Source of the DNA: Hirudo medicinalis | Lineage: Eukaryota; Annelida; Clitellata; Hirudinida; Hirudinidae | Reading direction: 5' to 3' | NCBI GenBank assembly: GCA_011800805.1 | Contig: MPNW01000802.1 | Location: 13,790 to 77,789, forward strand | DNA: 64,000 nucleotides | Part shown: one piece after another, positions 59,794-64,000 of the stretch | How positions within the stretch are numbered: position 1 is the first letter of the stretch | Layout: each line of letters opens with the position of its first letter | Made by a program: the position numbers and the translations under genes | Notes under the pieces: generated by a model | Told to the model about the DNA's origin: nothing | Databases searched by the model: none | Seen by the model: only the letters and a program-made list of their open reading frames with translations

Positions 59794-62700
59794 CTCTAAC
59801 GCGAGTTTATTCACGAAATAACTGTTGAATAATCTCAATTTCGTACGGCAGCTCCAACGAATAGTACAACAAATCTCAACTTCGAGCGTCCTCTAATATT
59901 CCTTATCAGGTACAAACCTAACTAGTAACTAATTAAGTAGAGCTGAAAATCGCACCAAGTCTGCTTAGAAACCAGGACTAAACATGACTAAATATCATTT
60001 GACCCACAGCCGCAATTAGTATTTTTTTTTCAATGTGTTATTTGCTGGTGATATTCGAAATAAAGTTTCTACAAAAGTTATTTGCACTAAGAAATTTATC
60101 TTGTTAGATTATTAACATTAACAGTTAGAAATACTTATTTAACACTGGTTAACGATTTTCTTTGGAAAATGTTTATTTAAAAAAATTGTAAAATTAAACA
60201 AGATTATGCATTTAATTCTTAGAATTTATAGCTGCGGTTCATAATTGAGCTATTTTTTACCAACTGATTCACGATTTGGAGCAGATTCTAAGTGAAAGAA
60301 ATAAACATGGATCGTTGGCTGAATGAAATGTTTTTCCTTATAAAAATATCTTTCGCTCATTTAAAATATTGGCCTTTTAAGCATGAAATATCATACAATT
60401 AAATGTTACTTGAAATGAACTGAGGTTAAAACCAATTTCATTCGTATACAAAATGCCCTCAAGTATTTGCGAGGCTTGTCATTCAAGAATTTTTCAAAAT
60501 ATTCAAATTTTATTAAATCTCCTCTTCATTCAAAATTCCGACAAAATTTTAGTTAAATCCATCAAATACGAAGTCATGTTCTATGTAGTAATGAAATTGT
60601 AGATCATCCAATTTCATCAATTTCTTCAATTCCATCGTGAATAAGTTTGAATACGTTGTGATGAGGCAACGGACAAAAACTTTAAAACTGCTTTTCAATA
60701 TGGAAATAGAAAATTCTTCAATTTTTCCGGGAAATTGTACGGAATCTATAACAATGGAGGGAAGCCATATCAATAATAATTATCCGTTCACGTCTATAAA
60801 CTTTTAGCATGTTTGACAACTTTTTGTAACGTCCACGGACATAATAATAAACGCATAATAACATCGATAAGAATGGTATCAATAATTGATTTCTATTGGA
60901 AGACTCGAGACTAGTAAAACACTCACAAAACGACGATGTTCTTAAAAATAGAAATATCGTTTAAATCCTCTAAAGACAAAAGGAGCCATTTGAATACGAG
61001 AACTAGAATTTGAGATGAGTTGAAGTCAACATTTGTGAATTTCAAAAATCAGGAAAAGACGCTAAAACGGTCTGAAATTTGCTGAAAGCTCATGAATAAA
61101 GCAAAATATTTTCCATCTCGGAACAAACTGGACAATATTTTTTGGACGATCGGAATGTCTACAAAAACTGTCGAAATGAAATATCATAGACGATTACATC
61201 TAGCTAAAATGTTAATATCTAGAAGTAACGAACCAACCATATGCACACGTAACATTTACGAAAGACAAGTGAATTGTATGGTCGCCGGTTAGCACTCTGA
61301 AAAACTCTGCAGTTGAAGTTGCAAACGAAATGGAAAATTGAATTTCAACCCACTAGAATCATTTTAGAATTTTTTTTTTTTTTGAACAATCAAGATACGA
61401 AACGGACATTTGGCTTCCAGAAGTCCTCTAAAATTTTGCAAATGTGTTGATGATTTCATCTCCCACCAACTCCGACGAACGAGAAATTGTTATTGCCTCT
61501 GTGGGAGCAACATGCCTGCCTTAAAATACCTCATCAACTCACGCATAATCTTTTCAAATTCAGCATGACGAGATAGAAGGCTCCTTCTCACCTCTAATAA
61601 GATGACGTCCTTCTCTAATTCTTGACTCAATGATCCAGAATCAGAAAGATCTTCCAGTTTCGAGAGCGGCGAGTTGCAGACAGACGAGTATGAGAATATG
61701 ATGAGGAGACTTATAAAAATATCACATAGGGTAGAATGAAATGGAACGTCTAAAGTGACTAGTACCCATGAAACAAACAGTAGTTAATTATTCCAATATC
61801 TACAAACTTCCTTCTAAACATTGAGAAGATTCCGAGAAGGAGAAAATCTGCCAAGTATCTTGGTCAACGTGCCGCAAGCGCAAGTCTCAGAATGCAGAGC
61901 TTCTTAAGTCGTCATGACAGCGGTCATCCTTCGCATACGAATTTATGCTGTCTTTGCCAATCAGGTCCTTCAAGTCGTCCTTTTTCGCAATTAGTCCATT
62001 CGGCCCTCTCAGTTTCAATGCTTCTCAGAGAAGCCCTAGCATTTAAAAGTGAAAAGGAAGACAGAATCAAAGACGAAGATACCGAAGCAATGGCATGTTC
62101 TGCTTTTCTAAGTTTCTAAGCGTCGAGAAGATCAGTTTTTACTGGTTGAGAACATCAGGGTGGACAAACGACACCAGTCAATGGAATGCATGATGAATTA
62201 GGTCGTAGCGAAACAGCACGTCGCAATGATCCATGCTCGTCGTAAGTTATAATTGTAATTATAATTATTATTATTATTATTGTTAATATTATTATTAATA
62301 TATTATTGTTATTGTTATTATTATTATATTATTATTATTATTATTATTACGAGTAGTTTCATGAATTCAAAGTTAGTATTCATCTCATCTCGGTTTCAAA
62401 TCTCACGCATCGCGACTACAAATCTAAGACAAAACTAGATATTTGAGGAGCAAATTGTTGACCGCTTTACGGCAAAACCCTCTAAAAATAGAAACAAATG
62501 AAAAATAGTTCCAGCACTGCTAACATTTATCACCTTGAGACGGTTTGAAAAGTGACGAAAGCCAAGTATTTCGGCTGAGAACTCAAAGTTGATCTGGCCT
62601 CTCCTCGGTAGAATCAGTAGAAAGGCACATGCGCCCAAGCCTGCCACCAAGTTCTATTGTCGCGACAAGTCCGTGATGGGCGCCTCAATGTTTTGCCGGT

Positions 62701-63114
62701 TATTGGAAGTTTTCGATTGACAAATCGCCAGACATGGCAGTCGCGTGTTTCATAATGAAAGATTGATGGCGTAATCACCGCACCGAAGACAACATGCCGA
62801 TGTGAAACTTGCTGGCGGACGTCTTGATTTTTCAATCTAACTGGCATCGTGAACGTCGAAAATAACGGCAGAGAGAAAGAGGCTTTTTAGAAACGAAAGT
62901 TCAGAATGTTCTCTCGAATGCGGAAATGCACTGCTAAATTTTAAGTGCATTTGCCCTCGATTCTAACGAAAAACGTGAAAGCGGAACTCCAACGACGTAC
63001 TGAAAATGACGAATCTCTACTCGTTAATCAATCAACCACCACATAAACGTTGAATCCAGCGCCGACCGCAGCAGCGATTGACTGCTTTTGTAAGACGATA
63101 TAATTGAGAATCCG
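59794..63114. other. Unassigned region upstream of alpha-galactosidase
   Basis: Mostly AT-rich sequence with (ATT)n near 62262-62350. Two minus-strand frames (near 60549-60773 and 61515-61790) have exon-like composition; the second is listed. No promoter element, RNA gene or mobile element was recognised. The alpha-galactosidase promoter should lie at its left end. Confidence 0.35.
61515..61790 (-). CDS. Possible exon with hydrophobic segment and helical tail
   Basis: An open frame of about 90 codons without a good ATG: a hydrophobic stretch (STLCDIFISLLIIFSYSS) is followed by a charged, probably helical part (KLEDLSDSGSLSQELEKD, then ILLEVRRSLLSRHAEFEK). A GTGAGAAGG donor follows ILLE, so the exon may end near 61589. 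No family is recognised and neighbouring exons were not found. Confidence 0.3.
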
Positions 63115-63306
63115 TTACACACTAGAACCAACGGTGTCTGGGGCTGGTACCCCTTTGGCCACTTCCCCGTCCGGAGACTGCCCGGTGGATTGCTGGCTGG
63201 CCGCACGTTGAGCCATGGCTACCATTGAGGCGAATGAAGGTTTGCCTCGGTAAGGCTTTGGGACAACTGGAACTGTTGGTTCTTGGAAAACATTCGCCAC
63301 TCGGAT
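63115..63306 (-). CDS. Terminal coding exon of an unidentified gene
   Basis: A clean acceptor (TCCGCAG) leads into an open frame IRVANVFQEPTVPVVPKPYR, then GKPSFASMVAMAQRAASQ, ending VPAPDTVGSSV and TAA. It is Pro/Ala/Ser-rich, soluble and probably disordered, with no signal peptide, helix or known motif. GC content and codon use are above the surroundings. The gene should continue upstream, to the right; I found no matching exon before base 64000. Confidence 0.5.
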   Translation of the reverse strand: MRVANVFQEPTVPVVPKPYRGKPSFASMVAMAQRAASQQSTGQSPDGEVAKGVPAPDTVGSSV

Positions 63307-64000
63307 CTGCGGAGTTTGAAATTTTGATCGGGAGTTGAAAATATATCGGAGGTTGTGATTAAGAACTTAAGCTTTGGATTAAGATAAGTATGTTGTTTTG
63401 TATGTATGTATGTATGTTTCTCTCTAATTTCAAAATTGCACTTATTAATTATTTACATTTAAAATATTAAATTGCAATTATATTCTTATTTTTTATTTAT
63501 GTACTTCACTCTGTGGATATTAAAAGTTTTTGAAGGAAGAGTCACGAAGTTCGTTTAATAAAAATAAAAATAAAATTTGAATCCGCCGTCGGGGATGTGC
63601 ACAAATGAAATAAATCATTTACTAAAAACTACTCTGGTGAAATATCGAAATCGATATTTAATATCTTGAGTCGAATCAGGATTATAGTTAACCATGAAAT
63701 CAGTTACGTTTATTTACACTTTGTAAGATTATATTATATCATGTAAATTATTATATTATAAGATATAAAAAAAATTCTATAACCTTTCGCATCAACCTTT
63801 TGCCCTTGGAAGGTAAACCAAAACGCAGACATTTAGTTTTCCGGAGATTGTTTCAGTAATTTTTCACATTTAAAATTAAATTAAATTCATTTGCTTCTAA
63901 AAATGACTAGAGTTGGGGCTAGGGATGGGGCTACGGCTGGGCCTACCTCCGTGGTTATCCACACACCAAGTATCATTTGACATTAGATTAGTGACCCCAT
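63307..64000. other. Right-edge AT-rich sequence, probably intron
   Basis: Contains a short (TATG)n run near 63398-63416 and a GGGGCTAGGG/GGGGCTACGG degenerate repeat near 63910-63945. No exon was identified; it is probably intron of the gene whose last exon is at 63115-63306. Confidence 0.35.

Noticed and set aside
62435..62847. Minus-strand frames of 71 and 77 codons
   Set aside because: No motif, no consistent splice sites and overlapping frames with equal appearance; insufficient support.

Overview
This is a 64 kb piece of an AT-rich animal nuclear genome. Genes are split by many short GT-AG introns. Introns and spacers are full of ATT/TAA/GTA microsatellites, tRNA-derived SINE copies, LINE remnants and a hAT-type MITE. 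The proteins are metazoan (receptor tyrosine phosphatases with EGF repeats, a Ly6/uPAR protein, an arrestin-domain protein, ethanolamine kinase, lysosomal alpha-galactosidase). I cannot name the species; an invertebrate is most likely. Gene models below were built by hand from splice sites, reading phase and domain motifs. Most supplied open frames are only single exons or shadows.

Layout, left to right. 1-2197 (-): 5' part of a secreted CUB-like glycoprotein running off the left edge. 3750-7242 (-): Ly6/uPAR-type ectodomain exons followed by Ser/Thr-rich stalk exons and one membrane helix. 9788-24117 (-): receptor tyrosine phosphatase 'RPTP-1' (signal peptide, WSC, scavenger-type EGF, fucolectin-like lectin domain, an array of EGF-CA exons, membrane helix, active PTP D1, inactive D2). 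26884-29682 (+): complete ethanolamine kinase. 31037-44673 (+): a paralogous receptor phosphatase 'RPTP-2' with the same domain order, in the opposite orientation. 45325-45471: hAT-like MITE. 47188-47960 (-): LINE remnant. 49237-56074 (+): arrestin-domain protein with a two-helix membrane hairpin fused at its C-terminus, with a second LINE remnant in its last intron. 57512-59793 (-): alpha-galactosidase / N-acetylgalactosaminidase family enzyme. 59794-64000: mostly unassigned, with a terminal coding exon at 63115-63306 (-) of a gene that probably continues off the right edge.

The two receptor phosphatases form an inverted (head-to-head) paralogue pair around the kinase gene. They have diverged in opposite ways: RPTP-1 has a larger EGF array that includes two decayed exons and a run of non-canonical GC-AG introns, while RPTP-2 has fewer EGFs, one lacking a matched cysteine pair, and a degenerate lectin domain. 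The most novel object is the arrestin protein: a frame-consistent six-exon model of 451 codons in which the end of the arrestin C-domain and the first transmembrane helix lie in the same exon.
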